DNA of 39,705 nt from Acidobacteriota bacterium (GCA_020200235.1 JAIVJC010000043.1:1-39705), one strand, 5' to 3'. Positions 1-10,285 are shown, counted from the stretch's first letter. A program made the numbers and translations. The notes: generated by a model not told the origin, from the sequence alone.

Positions 1-12
1 CGGGGAGAGAGT

Positions 13-681
13 ATGAGCAGCCGGAAGTGCCCGCGCTGCGGGCTGGTGAACTGGGCTGACGGCGGCGCGTGCAAGCGTTGCGGCTCGCCGCTCGACGGCT
101 CCGCCGCGCCCGCCGACGCCGAAGAGGGCGGGCCGCGCCGCGGCGGGGGATTCGTCAGGCGCGCGCTCGTGGTCGTCTGCGTCGTCCTGCTGATTCTGGT
201 CGGCTTCTACGTCTCGCTGCTCGTCACGTCCGAGCCGGTCACGCCCGAGCAGCGGAAGTTGATCGAGCGCGCCGTCGCTCTGCTCGGGGAGAAGGGCTTG
301 GGCGAGCACACGACGGCGCTGCGCCGCCTCGCGAGCTACCGCGCGACCGACAACTGGTGGAACCGCTGGAACGGTCACCGCGACGCCTACGCCGCGACCA
401 ACTTCCCCTTCGAGGTCGTCACGCTCTACCCCGACTTCTTCGCGCACCCGACCGACGACACGGAGCGCGCCGTCGTCCTGCTGCACGAGGCGTACCACCT
501 CGCGGGCGGCGACGAGCGGGCGGCGTTCGCCGGCGTCTGGCGCGACAAGCAGCGGCTCGGCTGGACGAAGGACAAGTACGGGCAGACGCGCGTCTGGCAC
601 AGCGTCCGCGAGTTCACGCAGCATAACGCGCCGGAGCTTTTCCGCTGCGGGGCGGACGGGAAAAGTAATTGCCTCGAATAG
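13..681 (+). CDS. Zinc-ribbon membrane protein with HExxH motif
   Basis: The 222-residue protein begins with a four-cysteine zinc ribbon (Cys6, Cys9, Cys20, Cys23), followed by an Ala/Gly-rich linker and one membrane segment at about residues 50-71. The remaining ~150 residues would lie outside the membrane. They contain H158-E-A-Y-H162, an HExxH motif typical of zinc metallopeptidases, followed by an acidic stretch (GGDE) that could supply a further ligand. A membrane-anchored metalloprotease is therefore possible, but no peptidase family was recognised. The ATG at 13 follows a good ribosome-binding site (GGGGAGA, 2-8), so the gene is complete. The same kind of N-terminal ribbon recurs in the unrelated protein at 35953-36771. 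Confidence 0.75.
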   Translation: MSSRKCPRCGLVNWADGGACKRCGSPLDGSAAPADAEEGGPRRGGGFVRRALVVVCVVLLILVGFYVSLLVTSEPVTPEQRKLIERAVALLGEKGLGEHTTALRRLASYRATDNWWNRWNGHRDAYAATNFPFEVVTLYPDFFAHPTDDTERAVVLLHEAYHLAGGDERAAFAGVWRDKQRLGWTKDKYGQTRVWHSVREFTQHNAPELFRCGADGKSNCLE

Positions 682-742
682 TGACGCTTGATCGTGACTT
701 GTCCCGGAACGTCGCCCGCACGGCGAGCCGGAGCGCAAAGAC

Positions 743-1366
743 TTACCCGACCCACAATTTGTTGAGTTGTGTTTCGGAGCCGTTGAACTTGTCGCGGTCG
801 CACCTGCCGACGCCACTGACCTTGTGCGGCGGCGGCCCGATGGCCCCGTCCGTATATTGCCACATCGTCCAGGTGTCCCAGTTCGGCGGGACGACGGGCG
901 TCGGACCGTACTGCGCGAGCCAGAACCAGCACTGGGCCAGCACCGGGTCTTTGTGCACGCCGAGGATCTGCTTGATGAAGTGACCTGAGTAGAGGCCGGG
1001 GAAGCGTCCCGTCTCTTGTTGGACATGGGTGACGAAGGCCCTCGCCTCATCGAGCGACATGCTGGGGCCGGTCGGGTTCGGCTCGAAGTCGAGGACGAGG
1101 AGCGTCTTGTCGGGGTTGCCCACCACGTTCAGGAAGTTCTGCGCCTGCTTGACGCCGTCGCTGCCGGTGGCGAAGTGGTAAGCCCCCCACAGCAGCCCGG
1201 CGTTGGTCGCCTTCGTGCGGTTGGTCTTGTAAGTCGGATCGGCGCCGGCCTGCCCCTGCGTGGCTTTCTGTATGACGCCGAGGATGCCGTCGGCTTTGGC
1301 TTTGTCGAGGTTGACGTTGCCGTTGTGGTGAGAGATGTCTATGACGACGTTGAGTGGCTCTGCCAT
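743..1366 (-). CDS. GH25-family lysozyme (N-acetylmuramidase)
   Basis: This 207-residue protein matches the glycoside hydrolase 25 fold, which hydrolyses the MurNAc-GlcNAc bond of peptidoglycan. The N-terminal strand carries DISHHNG (Asp10), and LDFEPNP near residue 96 supplies the catalytic Asp-x-Glu. WGAYHFA and the C-terminal WQYTDG segment are also typical. The frame is open further upstream, but the ATG at 1366 (MAEPLNVV) is preferred because AAAGGATC lies just before it and the family begins here. No signal peptide is visible, so export would need holin-like or other help. The gene converges on its left neighbour and is divergent from leuS. Confidence 0.85.
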   Translation of the reverse strand: MAEPLNVVIDISHHNGNVNLDKAKADGILGVIQKATQGQAGADPTYKTNRTKATNAGLLWGAYHFATGSDGVKQAQNFLNVVGNPDKTLLVLDFEPNPTGPSMSLDEARAFVTHVQQETGRFPGLYSGHFIKQILGVHKDPVLAQCWFWLAQYGPTPVVPPNWDTWTMWQYTDGAIGPPPHKVSGVGRCDRDKFNGSETQLNKLWVG

Positions 1367-1484
1367 GACGATCCTTTCGGAGGCACGGAGCCTGCGGACT
1401 CCGTGTGAGGCTAGCTGCGTGGATAACCGGGTCGGCCGAGCGCGGGGGCTCGCCGGGAGGCGCGACGTGAGATAAGGCGTGGGC

Positions 1485-1514
1485 ACGATATTCCCGCGCG
1501 CGTTTGCTTGTCAA
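1485..1514 (-). promoter_or_regulatory. Sigma-70-like promoter for the GH25 gene
   Basis: On the minus strand a perfect TTGACA (1514-1509) is followed after 18 bp by TATCGT (1490-1485). It points toward the GH25 gene about 120 bp away. The call rests on sequence match only. Confidence 0.5.
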
Positions 1515-1539
1515 CTTCAATTCGCGTGCGCCGAGGGCG

Positions 1540-1570
1540 TTGACAAGATGTGCGCGGATCGCGTTATGAT
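1540..1570 (+). promoter_or_regulatory. Sigma-70-like promoter for leader ORF and leuS
   Basis: TTGACA (1540-1545) and TATGAT (1565-1570) are separated by 19 bp; shifting the -10 by one base gives 18. Transcription would start near 1577, about 20 bases before the leader ORF and 250 bases before leuS. It is divergent from the GH25 promoter. Confidence 0.5.
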
Positions 1571-1597
1571 GTGGGCGCCAAAGCAGGATCAGATTCG

Positions 1598-1666
1598 ATG
1601 AAGAGTTCTTACCACCCGCAGACCAAGCTCCTCCTTACGGCGCCGCCCGCGCGCCGCGCGCTCTGA
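1598..1666 (+). CDS. Putative Leu-rich leader peptide upstream of leuS
   Basis: A 22-codon ORF runs from an ATG preceded by AGGA with 9-10 bp spacing to a TGA. It contains three consecutive leucine codons (KLLLT; CTC CTC CTT) and a fourth Leu as the last sense codon. It sits between a good promoter and leucyl-tRNA synthetase. In amino-acid attenuation, ribosome stalling at such codons reports charged-tRNA levels, so a leucine-sensing leader is a reasonable inference. The stop codon lies in the loop of a GC hairpin (stem 1655-1661 with 1668-1674). CTC is not rare in this genome, which weakens the case, and no product or homologue is known to me. Confidence 0.45.
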   Translation: MKSSYHPQTKLLLTAPPARRAL

Positions 1667-1746
1667 CGCGCGCGCGAGAGACCAGCGGGGGCGGCGAAAC
1701 TTCCGAAGCGACAATTAAAGAATCGAACGCGACGCACGGGGCGCGT

Positions 1747-1775
1747 GCGCGGCGCGGTCAACTTTTGCGCCGCGC
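1747..1775 (+). promoter_or_regulatory. GC hairpin in the leuS leader
   Basis: GCGCGGCGC (1747-1755) pairs perfectly with GCGCCGCGC (1767-1775) across an 11-base loop, 50 bases before the leuS start. No T-tract follows, so it is not a classical intrinsic terminator. It could be part of a leader switch together with the hairpin that overlaps the leader ORF stop. The rest of the untranslated leader (1667-1825) shows nothing else I can name. Confidence 0.3.
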
Positions 1776-1825
1776 CTTGCGTCGCGTGGGAAGTTGTGTA
1801 AGTTTGGAGGAAAGGTTGGCGAGCG

Positions 1826-4498
<2,673 letters not shown>

Positions 4499-4501
4499 AA
4501 G

Positions 4502-4624
4502 CGTTGTCCGTTGTCAGTGGTCAGTTGTCCGTTGCTTGTGGATTCGCAGGCGCGTTGTGCGAGAAGATCGGTCGAGTTCACGGGCGAGAAGAACAACCGA
4601 CAACGGACAACTGACAACGGACGG
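4502..4624. repeat. Inverted heptamer repeat (GTTGTCM type)
   Basis: The left arm is about four and a half tandem copies of a 7-mer (GTTGTCC, GTTGTCA, GTGGTCA, GTTGTCC). The right arm (about 4594-4624) is the imperfect reverse complement, again with period 7. Together they would form a long hairpin around a ~60-bp centre. It occupies nearly the whole leuS-tlpA gap and could terminate leuS transcription. The copy at 15088-15206 shares both the arm sequence and part of the loop (GTTGCWTGTG). Confidence 0.8.
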
Positions 4625-4670
4625 CTTTTGCTTTAATCTCACACCCGAAAGATCACGGAGCGAATAAACT

Positions 4671-5369
4671 TTGTCTGATACGACACCGGAACAGCCCGAC
4701 ACGCGGACGCCCGCGCCAGAGAAGGGCGGCGCGTGGACGACGGCGCGCGTCCTCTTGAGCGCGCTCGTCTTCGTCGGGCTCGCGCTCGCCTTCTCCTCTT
4801 CGAGCTGCAACCCCACGGACGACACCGCCAACGCGCCGCGCGCCGACGCCGATGCGAACTCGAACGGCGCCGTCCGCCCGCGCGGCACGCCCTCCGCGCC
4901 CTCCGCGAAAGCCACGCCCGTCGCGCTCCCCGACGAGATTAGGAACACGGAGCTGCGCGCGCTCGACGGCAAGGGCTTCAAGCTCGCCGACTATCAGGGC
5001 AAGGTGTTGGTCTTGAACCTGTGGACGACGTGGTGCAGGCCGTGTCGCGACGAGATGCCGCAGCTCGTGGAGTTCTACGACGACTACCGCGGGCGCGGCG
5101 TCGAAGTGCTGGGGCTGACGATGGAGGACGATCGCGGGAACACGCCCGAGGCGGTGAAGGAGTCCGTGCGCGACTTGAAGATTAATTACCGCGTGGCGTG
5201 GGCTGAGCAGGAGCTCTACGCGCGCTTCCTCGCGCCCGGCTTCGAGATACCGCAGACCTACATCATCGACCGCGAGGGGCGCATCCGCCGCAAGCTCCGC
5301 GGCGGGGGCGCGCACGTCGGCAACTTCATCCGCGCCACGGTCGACGACATCCTCGCGGGCAAAACATAA
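4671..5369 (+). CDS. TlpA-like thioredoxin, membrane-anchored
   Basis: The protein has 232 residues. A charged N-terminus and one hydrophobic segment (about residues 24-42) end in SSSSC, which resembles a lipobox but lacks its usual -3 residue. A low-complexity linker follows, then a TlpA/ResA-type thioredoxin domain. The active site is WTTWCRPC, and IPQTYIIDREG supplies the cis-proline loop. Such proteins reduce or isomerise disulfides outside the cytoplasmic membrane, for example on cytochromes or metal-binding proteins. Translation would begin at TTG 4671 after CGGAG, with no better start nearby. It is one of three TlpA-like proteins in the window (CRPC, CAPC and CVPC active sites). Confidence 0.85.
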   Translation: MSDTTPEQPDTRTPAPEKGGAWTTARVLLSALVFVGLALAFSSSSCNPTDDTANAPRADADANSNGAVRPRGTPSAPSAKATPVALPDEIRNTELRALDGKGFKLADYQGKVLVLNLWTTWCRPCRDEMPQLVEFYDDYRGRGVEVLGLTMEDDRGNTPEAVKESVRDLKINYRVAWAEQELYARFLAPGFEIPQTYIIDREGRIRRKLRGGGAHVGNFIRATVDDILAGKT

Positions 5370-5374
5370 ATGAC

Positions 5375-5449
5375 GAAGGATGAAGGATGAAGGATGAAGG
5401 ATGAATTAAGGCACGCTGCCTTCTATTCATCCTTCATCCTTCATCCTTC
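5375..5449. repeat. Inverted heptamer repeat (GAAGGAT type)
   Basis: Four tandem GAAGGAT units (5375-5406) are followed by a nested AAGGC-acgct-GCCTT hairpin. A perfect 25-base reverse complement of the array follows (5425-5449). It lies between the converging tlpA gene (stop 5369) and the CsbD-like gene (stop 5453), where it could act as a two-way terminator. The period is 7, as in the other repeat families here, but the sequence is unrelated. Confidence 0.85.
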
Positions 5450-5452
5450 CCC

Positions 5453-5674
5453 TTATTCCTCTTTCCTCTGCTCCTCGAGTTCGCGCTCGCCTTCCTCTTG
5501 CAGGCGCTCGCCCTCGCGCTCCAGCTTCTCGTCCTGCAAGCCCTGCGCGACGCCCTCCTTGGCGCGCCCCTCGATGATCTTCATCTCGGCTTCGACGCGC
5601 CCCTCCACCTCGTCGATGGCGGCGGGCTCGCCGGTCTCTTCCTGCGTCAGCACATTCTCTGGATCGATCTGCAT
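5453..5674 (-). CDS. CsbD-like small charged protein
   Basis: The 73-residue protein is almost entirely charged and helical. It has the spacing of the CsbD stress-protein family: an EGR-x-EAE repeat followed by EGRAKEGVAQGLQDEKLE and a Glu-rich tail. CsbD proteins are general stress proteins of unknown mechanism. The frame is open further upstream, but the ATG at 5674 has a strong ribosome-binding site (AAGGAGG, 8 bp before), so the shorter form is chosen. Family assignment is by pattern only. Confidence 0.6.
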   Translation of the reverse strand: MQIDPENVLTQEETGEPAAIDEVEGRVEAEMKIIEGRAKEGVAQGLQDEKLEREGERLQEEGERELEEQRKEE

Positions 5675-5881
5675 CTCGCGTGCCTCCTTCGCCCGATCAC
5701 TGCCGTCACGGAATTTATTAACGTGCGGCAATCCTCGCATTGACGCAGCCCGCCGGTCAAACCGCGACCGCGCGACTTCGGGGCGAAGGTGCGGCGCGGC
5801 GGTGGCGTGCGTCGAGTCGCCCGTGTTAAATTAACGACGCCGATTCTCCCGCAAGGTCGAAACTTAACGAGCCGGATAATT

Positions 5882-6421
5882 GTGACAGCCCTTCCGACAA
5901 AAATCATCGCCGCCCTGCTCGCCGCGCTGCTCGGCGCGTCGGGCGGAGCCGCCTCTTTCGCCGCCTGCCCATACGCCACGGGCGAAGCGCTCGCGCGGAC
6001 GGCTTCGCACGACTGTTGCCCCTCTCAACGCGCGCGCGCCGACAGCCGCGACGCGGGGTCGCATCACGCGCACGGCGCTCCGGCACACCACGATCATCAG
6101 AACGACCCCGACCACTCGCAACGGGCGTCGCAAAGGGCAGGCTGCGCCGCGCATCGCGCCTGCGACTCCGCGCGGATCGGGAGTCGGAACGATTCCGGCT
6201 CGCCGTGCGCCGACTGCTGCGCGCCACTCCTCGCCGGCGCGAGCTCTCCCGCAGTCGCGTCACCCCGCAATGCTAATCGCGCCGACGACGCGCACGACGC
6301 GACCGCGCCTCAGCCGCTCGCGCCCGCGCCGCCGCGCCGCCGAGATTTAGCCCCGACAAAGCACGCCCCGCCCGCGCCGCGCGCGCGCCTGCACGCCCTC
6401 AACAGCGTCCTTCTCATCTAG
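5882..6421 (+). CDS. Secreted His/Cys-rich protein, unknown
   Basis: The predicted product has 179 residues, starting at GTG 5882 because a signal peptide (ALPTKIIAALLAALLGASGG) begins there; the frame is open upstream. The mature part carries CPY, SHDCC and CADCC motifs and a His-rich run (SHHAHGAPAHHDHQ). It ends in a Pro/Arg-rich segment with a hydrophobic terminus (NSVLLI). Cys and His clusters suggest metal binding outside the cytoplasm. The layout (signal, SH-x-CC, later Cys, Pro-rich part, terminus ending LLI or FLI) resembles the protein at 9182-9655. No family was recognised. It heads the presumed metal-handling cluster and is followed closely by a His/Met-rich barrel protein. Confidence 0.6.
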   Translation: MTALPTKIIAALLAALLGASGGAASFAACPYATGEALARTASHDCCPSQRARADSRDAGSHHAHGAPAHHDHQNDPDHSQRASQRAGCAAHRACDSARIGSRNDSGSPCADCCAPLLAGASSPAVASPRNANRADDAHDATAPQPLAPAPPRRRDLAPTKHAPPAPRARLHALNSVLLI

Positions 6422-6552
6422 CACCCTCTCCCGCGCCCGCGGCTCTCGAACAGAGCCGTCGGTTGCGCAGCCGCGTCTTCAGAGACCGCCGATCGAGAAA
6501 CGCGAACGGCGCCACGCCCGCGACGCGCCGCAAAAATATTTCGGGAGGGAAG

Positions 6553-8511
6553 ATGAGACACGCAGTGATCGTCACGACCAGACTTCACAAACTTATCGCC
6601 GCCGCCGCGCTCGCGCTTCTACTCGCCGCCGCGCCCGCCGCGCGCGCGCAACACGAGGGGCACGATCAGCACACCGGGCACAAGACGGCCGCCAAGCCCG
6701 CGCGCCGCGCGCCGAAGCGCAAGCCGAAGCCGAAACCGACCGCGCGTAAAAAGTCCTCGCGCAACGTCGCACGAAAACCCGCCGCGTCGCCGTCGCCCCG
6801 GCAACCCGACACGCACGCCGGACACGACATGACGCAGCCCGCCGCCGCGCCCGCGTCGTCGCCAGGTACCAACCCCACCCCCGCCGCGTCTCCCACGCCT
6901 TCGCACGCGGGAGCGCACGAAGGGCACGTGAGCCCCATGCAGACCCCCGCGCCGTCGCAGGCGGCGCCCGCGACAGTCGCGCCCGCGCAGCAGCAGCAGC
7001 CCCAGAGCGAGCACACGCAGCACCAGATGCCTGCGGAGGGGAAGAAGGAGACTCCGGCGGCGACGCCGACCCCCTCGACGGCAGACCCGCACGCCGGGCA
7101 CGACATGAAGTCGGGGCACGAGGGCATGAAGATGCCGGGCGAGGCGACGACGAAACCGGCGGGTGTCGGCGGCATCGCGTCGATCTCCGAGTCGGACGTG
7201 AACGAGTTGATGGTCATGCGCGGCGACGAGATGGGCATCCGCGTCGGCGCGAGTCAAAACAATTTCATGTCGATGGGACAGATGGGCTCCGGCACCGCCT
7301 GGCAACCGTCGTCCGCCCAGATGAACATGATCCACAAGCGCGAGGGCGACTGGCTGCTGATGTTCCACTACAACGTCGTCGCGGGCGTGAACCGGCAGGG
7401 CGGACCGCGCGGCGTCACCAAGCTCGACTCCGCGAACTGGTTCATGCCGATGGCATACCGCCGGGTCGGCAGAGGCACGCTGCAACTGCGCGGGATGTTC
7501 AGCCTCGAGCCGTTCACCTTCCCGCCGGGCGGATCGCCCTTGCTCTTCCAGACGGGCGAGACCTACAAGGGCGAGCCGCTCATCGACAAGCAGCACCCGC
7601 ACGATCTCTTCATGGAGATCTCCGCGCAGTACACCCTGCCCATCGGGGAGCGCGGGACGTGGTTCGCCTACTTCGGCTACCCGGGCGAGCCCGCGCTCGG
7701 TCCCGTCGCCTTCATGCACCGCGCGTCCGCGTCGGAGAACCCTTCGGCGACGCTCTCGCACCACCTTCAGGACTCGACGCACATCTCGTTCGGCGTCCTG
7801 ACGACGGGCTTCACCTACCGCTGGTTCAAGCTGGAAGGCTCGCTCTTCAACGGTCGCGAGCCGGACGAGAGTCGCTACGACTTCGACGCGCACCGGTGGA
7901 ACTCGCGCTCGGCGCGCCTGAGTTTTGCGCCGAACCGCAACTGGGCGATGCAGGTCTCCTACGGCTTCCTGCGCAGCCCCGAAGGGCAGGAGCCCGACGT
8001 GGACGTGCGGCGCGCGACCGCCTCGGTGCAGTACAACAAATCTTTCGACCGCGGCAACTGGGCGTCCGCCTTCGTCTGGGGGCGCAACCACTTGAGCGGG
8101 CACGACGAGCCGCGCAACCTGAACGGCTACACCCTGGAGTCCACTCTCAACTTCCTCGACAGGAACTACCTCTACACGAGATTAGAGTTGGTCGATAAGG
8201 ACGAGTTGCTGCGCGCGAGCGACCGCGCGCTCTTAGGGATCACGGAGCATCACCCGTCGTTCCGCATCGGCGCGTACACCTTCGGCTACGTGCGCGACGT
8301 GTTCGACAACGACGACTGGTCGATCGCCCTCGGCGGCGACGTCACGACCTACTCGAAGCCGGGCGTGCTCGATCTGATTTACGGTCGCAACCCGACCTCT
8401 TACAAACTCTTCGTGCGCGTGCGCCCCGGTCGCATGAAGATGGATCACGGCGGTCACTCCGGTCATCAGGAAGATAAGGGGCAGGCGACAGCCCCCGCGC
8501 ACAAACATTAG
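6553..8511 (+). CDS. His/Met-rich outer-membrane barrel protein
   Basis: The 652-residue product starts at an ATG with a strong ribosome-binding site (GGGAGGGA). A signal peptide ends near AAPAARA. The next ~190 residues are a low-complexity metal-binding-like region with repeated H-x-G-H-[DK] and Met motifs (HEGHDQHTGHK, DTHAGHDM, DPHAGHDMKSGHEGMKM), interspersed with Lys/Pro/Ala. The last ~420 residues look like an outer-membrane beta-barrel (alternating aromatic strands, QHPHDLFMEISAQY). The C-terminus returns to His/Met (MKMDHGGHSGH). Such His/Met repeats are typical of periplasmic copper-binding proteins; copper is inferred, not shown. I recall similar unnamed proteins in bacterial copper clusters but cannot confirm a family name. 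Confidence 0.8.
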   Translation: MRHAVIVTTRLHKLIAAAALALLLAAAPAARAQHEGHDQHTGHKTAAKPARRAPKRKPKPKPTARKKSSRNVARKPAASPSPRQPDTHAGHDMTQPAAAPASSPGTNPTPAASPTPSHAGAHEGHVSPMQTPAPSQAAPATVAPAQQQQPQSEHTQHQMPAEGKKETPAATPTPSTADPHAGHDMKSGHEGMKMPGEATTKPAGVGGIASISESDVNELMVMRGDEMGIRVGASQNNFMSMGQMGSGTAWQPSSAQMNMIHKREGDWLLMFHYNVVAGVNRQGGPRGVTKLDSANWFMPMAYRRVGRGTLQLRGMFSLEPFTFPPGGSPLLFQTGETYKGEPLIDKQHPHDLFMEISAQYTLPIGERGTWFAYFGYPGEPALGPVAFMHRASASENPSATLSHHLQDSTHISFGVLTTGFTYRWFKLEGSLFNGREPDESRYDFDAHRWNSRSARLSFAPNRNWAMQVSYGFLRSPEGQEPDVDVRRATASVQYNKSFDRGNWASAFVWGRNHLSGHDEPRNLNGYTLESTLNFLDRNYLYTRLELVDKDELLRASDRALLGITEHHPSFRIGAYTFGYVRDVFDNDDWSIALGGDVTTYSKPGVLDLIYGRNPTSYKLFVRVRPGRMKMDHGGHSGHQEDKGQATAPAHKH

Positions 8512-8532
8512 ACCACTTGCGAAAGCAATGAG

Positions 8533-8692
8533 GTCGGAACCGCCTGCTGCAAGCGGGCGGGTCTGCCGATTGTGAGATTGCGGATTGCGGATTGCGGATT
8601 GAAAAGCATCTAAGCTCTCTCCTTCTAATCCGAAATCCGCATTCCGCATTCCGCAATTGAAGAGCCCGCCCGCTACCGCAGGCGGTTCCGAC
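8533..8692. mobile_element. 160-bp composite inverted-repeat element, copy 1
   Basis: The outer arms start GTCGGAACCGCCTGC and end with the complementary GCAGGCGGTTCCGAC. Inside are heptamer arms (GGATTGC tandem; ATTCCGC tandem) around a short centre. Copy 2 at 14054-14213 has the same length and layout. No transposase is encoded, so it resembles a non-autonomous MITE-like element. It lies directly between the barrel gene and the PCYCGC gene, whose 5' end seems to have been replaced by it. Most of the 8512-8805 gap is this element plus the in-frame remnant of that gene. Confidence 0.75.
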
Positions 8693-8805
8693 TCGCCGCG
8701 CAGCCTGCGCCGAGCGCACAGGCGACTCAGGGCGCGACGGCGGCGCACGACGATCATCATGACGCGAACGTCGCCGACTCTTCCTCTTCGCGCGTCCCGG
8801 CGTTC

Positions 8806-9117
8806 ATGAAAACGGCTGCGGAGCTGAAGGGGCTCGCGCCCACGCTCGCGCCGGAGTCGTTCGCGGGCAAGTCGCGCCTGGCGTACCAGGCGGTGCGCGA
8901 GATTCCGCGGACGATCGCGCAGTTGCCGTGCTACTGCCACTGCGACGTGGGCTTCGGTCACAAGAGCCTGCACACCTGCTTCGAGGACGACCACGCCTCG
9001 CACTGCGCCGTCTGCGTGGACGAGGCGCTGCTCGCCTACAAGTTGCAGAAGGAGGACGGGCTGAAGCCCGATCAAATCCGCGAGCTGATCGTTGCCCAAT
9101 ACTCGCGCGCGCAGTAG
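8806..9117 (+). CDS. PCYCGC-type protein, probably 5'-truncated
   Basis: The 103-residue ORF contains PCYCHC followed by a conserved Cys-rich segment (GHKSLHTCFEDDHASHCAVCVDEA). This resembles the PCYCGC-motif (lipo)protein family, whose members are secreted and of unknown, possibly metal-linked, function. The same frame is open upstream of ATG 8806 for about 60 codons with sensible secreted-protein composition (AAQPAPSAQ, HDDHHD). That stretch runs into the 160-bp repeat element without any start codon or signal peptide. The original N-terminus has therefore probably been lost to the element. ATG 8806 lacks a clear ribosome-binding site. If it is the true start, the protein would be cytoplasmic, unlike its relatives. 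Confidence 0.7.
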   Translation: MKTAAELKGLAPTLAPESFAGKSRLAYQAVREIPRTIAQLPCYCHCDVGFGHKSLHTCFEDDHASHCAVCVDEALLAYKLQKEDGLKPDQIRELIVAQYSRAQ

Positions 9118-9181
9118 TCAGGGCGTGCCGGCGCGCGATCCTGCTAGACTTCGGAATCCGTTAAGGACTAATATCCAACCG

Positions 9182-9655
9182 ATGCGTGAGCGTGTTAACA
9201 GAGACGGCCGCCTGCCGCGACGCCTCGCCGCCTTCGGGCTGGCGCTGTGGATCGGCGGGGTCGGCTGCCTCTTCGGCTGCGAGATGACGGTCTCCGCCGC
9301 GGGCGCGCGCGACCGTCACGCGGCAGGGCAGAAGGAGTCTGCCCGCGCCACGAGTCACGGCTGTTGCCACGCGGCGAAGAAGAAGAAATCTGGCGCGGCC
9401 GCGACGGTCGCCGCGTCGGACATCTCTGTTCGTCCGGCGGCGCGCGCGGACGGCGCGATCTCGCAGTGCCCTTTCAGTAACCCGGCGATCGATCCGGCGC
9501 GCAAAGTCCGCGCGGAAGACACTCAGGCGCTCGCGACCGTCAGCCCTCGCGCCCTCGCGCCCGAAGTAAAAACTTTTGCGTTCAATCCGCCTCTCAAGCC
9601 GCTCGCGCCAGACCGCGGCGGAACCTACCTCCGTTGCTGTGTCTTCCTGATTTAG
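9182..9655 (+). CDS. Secreted Cys-containing protein, unknown
   Basis: The 157-residue protein has an N-terminal hydrophobic segment (about residues 14-34) containing GCLFGC, which could be a signal or lipoprotein-like anchor. It then has SHGCC, a Lys run, SQCPF and a C-terminus ending TYLRCCVFLI. The paired cysteines suggest metal or thiol chemistry. Its organisation parallels the protein at 5882-6421. The ATG at 9182 is chosen because the hydrophobic segment follows it; AAGGA lies rather far upstream (about 15 bp). It has no recognised family and belongs by position to the metal/redox cluster. Confidence 0.6.
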   Translation: MRERVNRDGRLPRRLAAFGLALWIGGVGCLFGCEMTVSAAGARDRHAAGQKESARATSHGCCHAAKKKKSGAAATVAASDISVRPAARADGAISQCPFSNPAIDPARKVRAEDTQALATVSPRALAPEVKTFAFNPPLKPLAPDRGGTYLRCCVFLI

Positions 9656-9736
9656 AGACGGGTCGCGGTCGAGCCGCGTCCGCGCTACGCGCGCGGGCGG
9701 AGTCCGAAACCACGTCCTAAAATCAGGAGACACGAA

Positions 9737-10273
9737 ATGAACAGCATCAAAGTTCTCGCCCTCTGCCTCGCGCTGGGGCTCGTCGCGTTCGTCAACGCGG
9801 CAGGCTCCGCGCAGACCACGCAACACCGCAGCGAAGCCGACAGGACGCACGCGAGCCGTCACGCGGACTGCCCGTGCTGCGCGATGAAGCACGCCTCGCA
9901 TCAACAACACACCGCGGCGCAGACCACGGGTCAGGCCACGCAGGCGAAGACCGACGCCGACGGCTGCTGCACCGACTGCCAGCACGACGGCGCGTCATGC
10001 TGCTCGGCGCATCACGAAGGTCAGAAGACTGACGGCGCGTGCGCGAACTGCAAGATGGGCGCGCACAAGTCTGACCGTAAGACCGCCGCGACAGGCGCGG
10101 CGGCTGATGCTTCGTGCTGCAAGATGCACGGCGCCGCGGGTCACGATCACGCGGCTGCAACGTCGGGCGGCGATCACAAGGCGATGCACGACTCTCACGC
10201 CGACACAGCCGCGGGCGGCTGCTGCTGCGCCGCGGGCGACTCCTGCCCGTTGAAGAAAACTGAAGGGCGATAA
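9737..10273 (+). CDS. Secreted metallothionein-like Cys/His-rich protein
   Basis: The 178-residue protein follows a good ribosome-binding site (AGGAGA). A classic signal peptide ends at about NAAGSA. By hand count the mature part holds 16 cysteines, in CPCC, CCTDC, CC, CANC, CC, CCC and SCP groups, and 16 histidines plus several Met. Hydrophobic residues are few. This composition fits a periplasmic or extracellular metal buffer, comparable in logic but not sequence to a metallothionein. The metal is unknown. A strong intrinsic terminator lies 12 bp after the stop, so this gene may be expressed at a higher level than the downstream tlpA. Confidence 0.8.
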   Translation: MNSIKVLALCLALGLVAFVNAAGSAQTTQHRSEADRTHASRHADCPCCAMKHASHQQHTAAQTTGQATQAKTDADGCCTDCQHDGASCCSAHHEGQKTDGACANCKMGAHKSDRKTAATGAAADASCCKMHGAAGHDHAAATSGGDHKAMHDSHADTAAGGCCCAAGDSCPLKKTEGR

Positions 10274-10285
10274 AACCCTCTGACC

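Noticed and set aside
1577-1825. T-box riboswitch before leuS
   Set aside because: The conserved T-box tRNA-acceptor-binding sequence and the antiterminator/terminator pair with a T-tract are absent.
4502-5449. CRISPR array suggested by short repeats
   Set aside because: Repeats are contiguous degenerate heptamers in inverted arms, with no unique spacers of constant length and no cas genes.
9182-9655. Second selenoprotein among the Cys-rich genes of the cluster
   Set aside because: The stops of the neighbouring Cys-rich genes are TAG or TAA, or TGA without open coding sequence or a Cys-like position after it. Only 12012-12014 fits.
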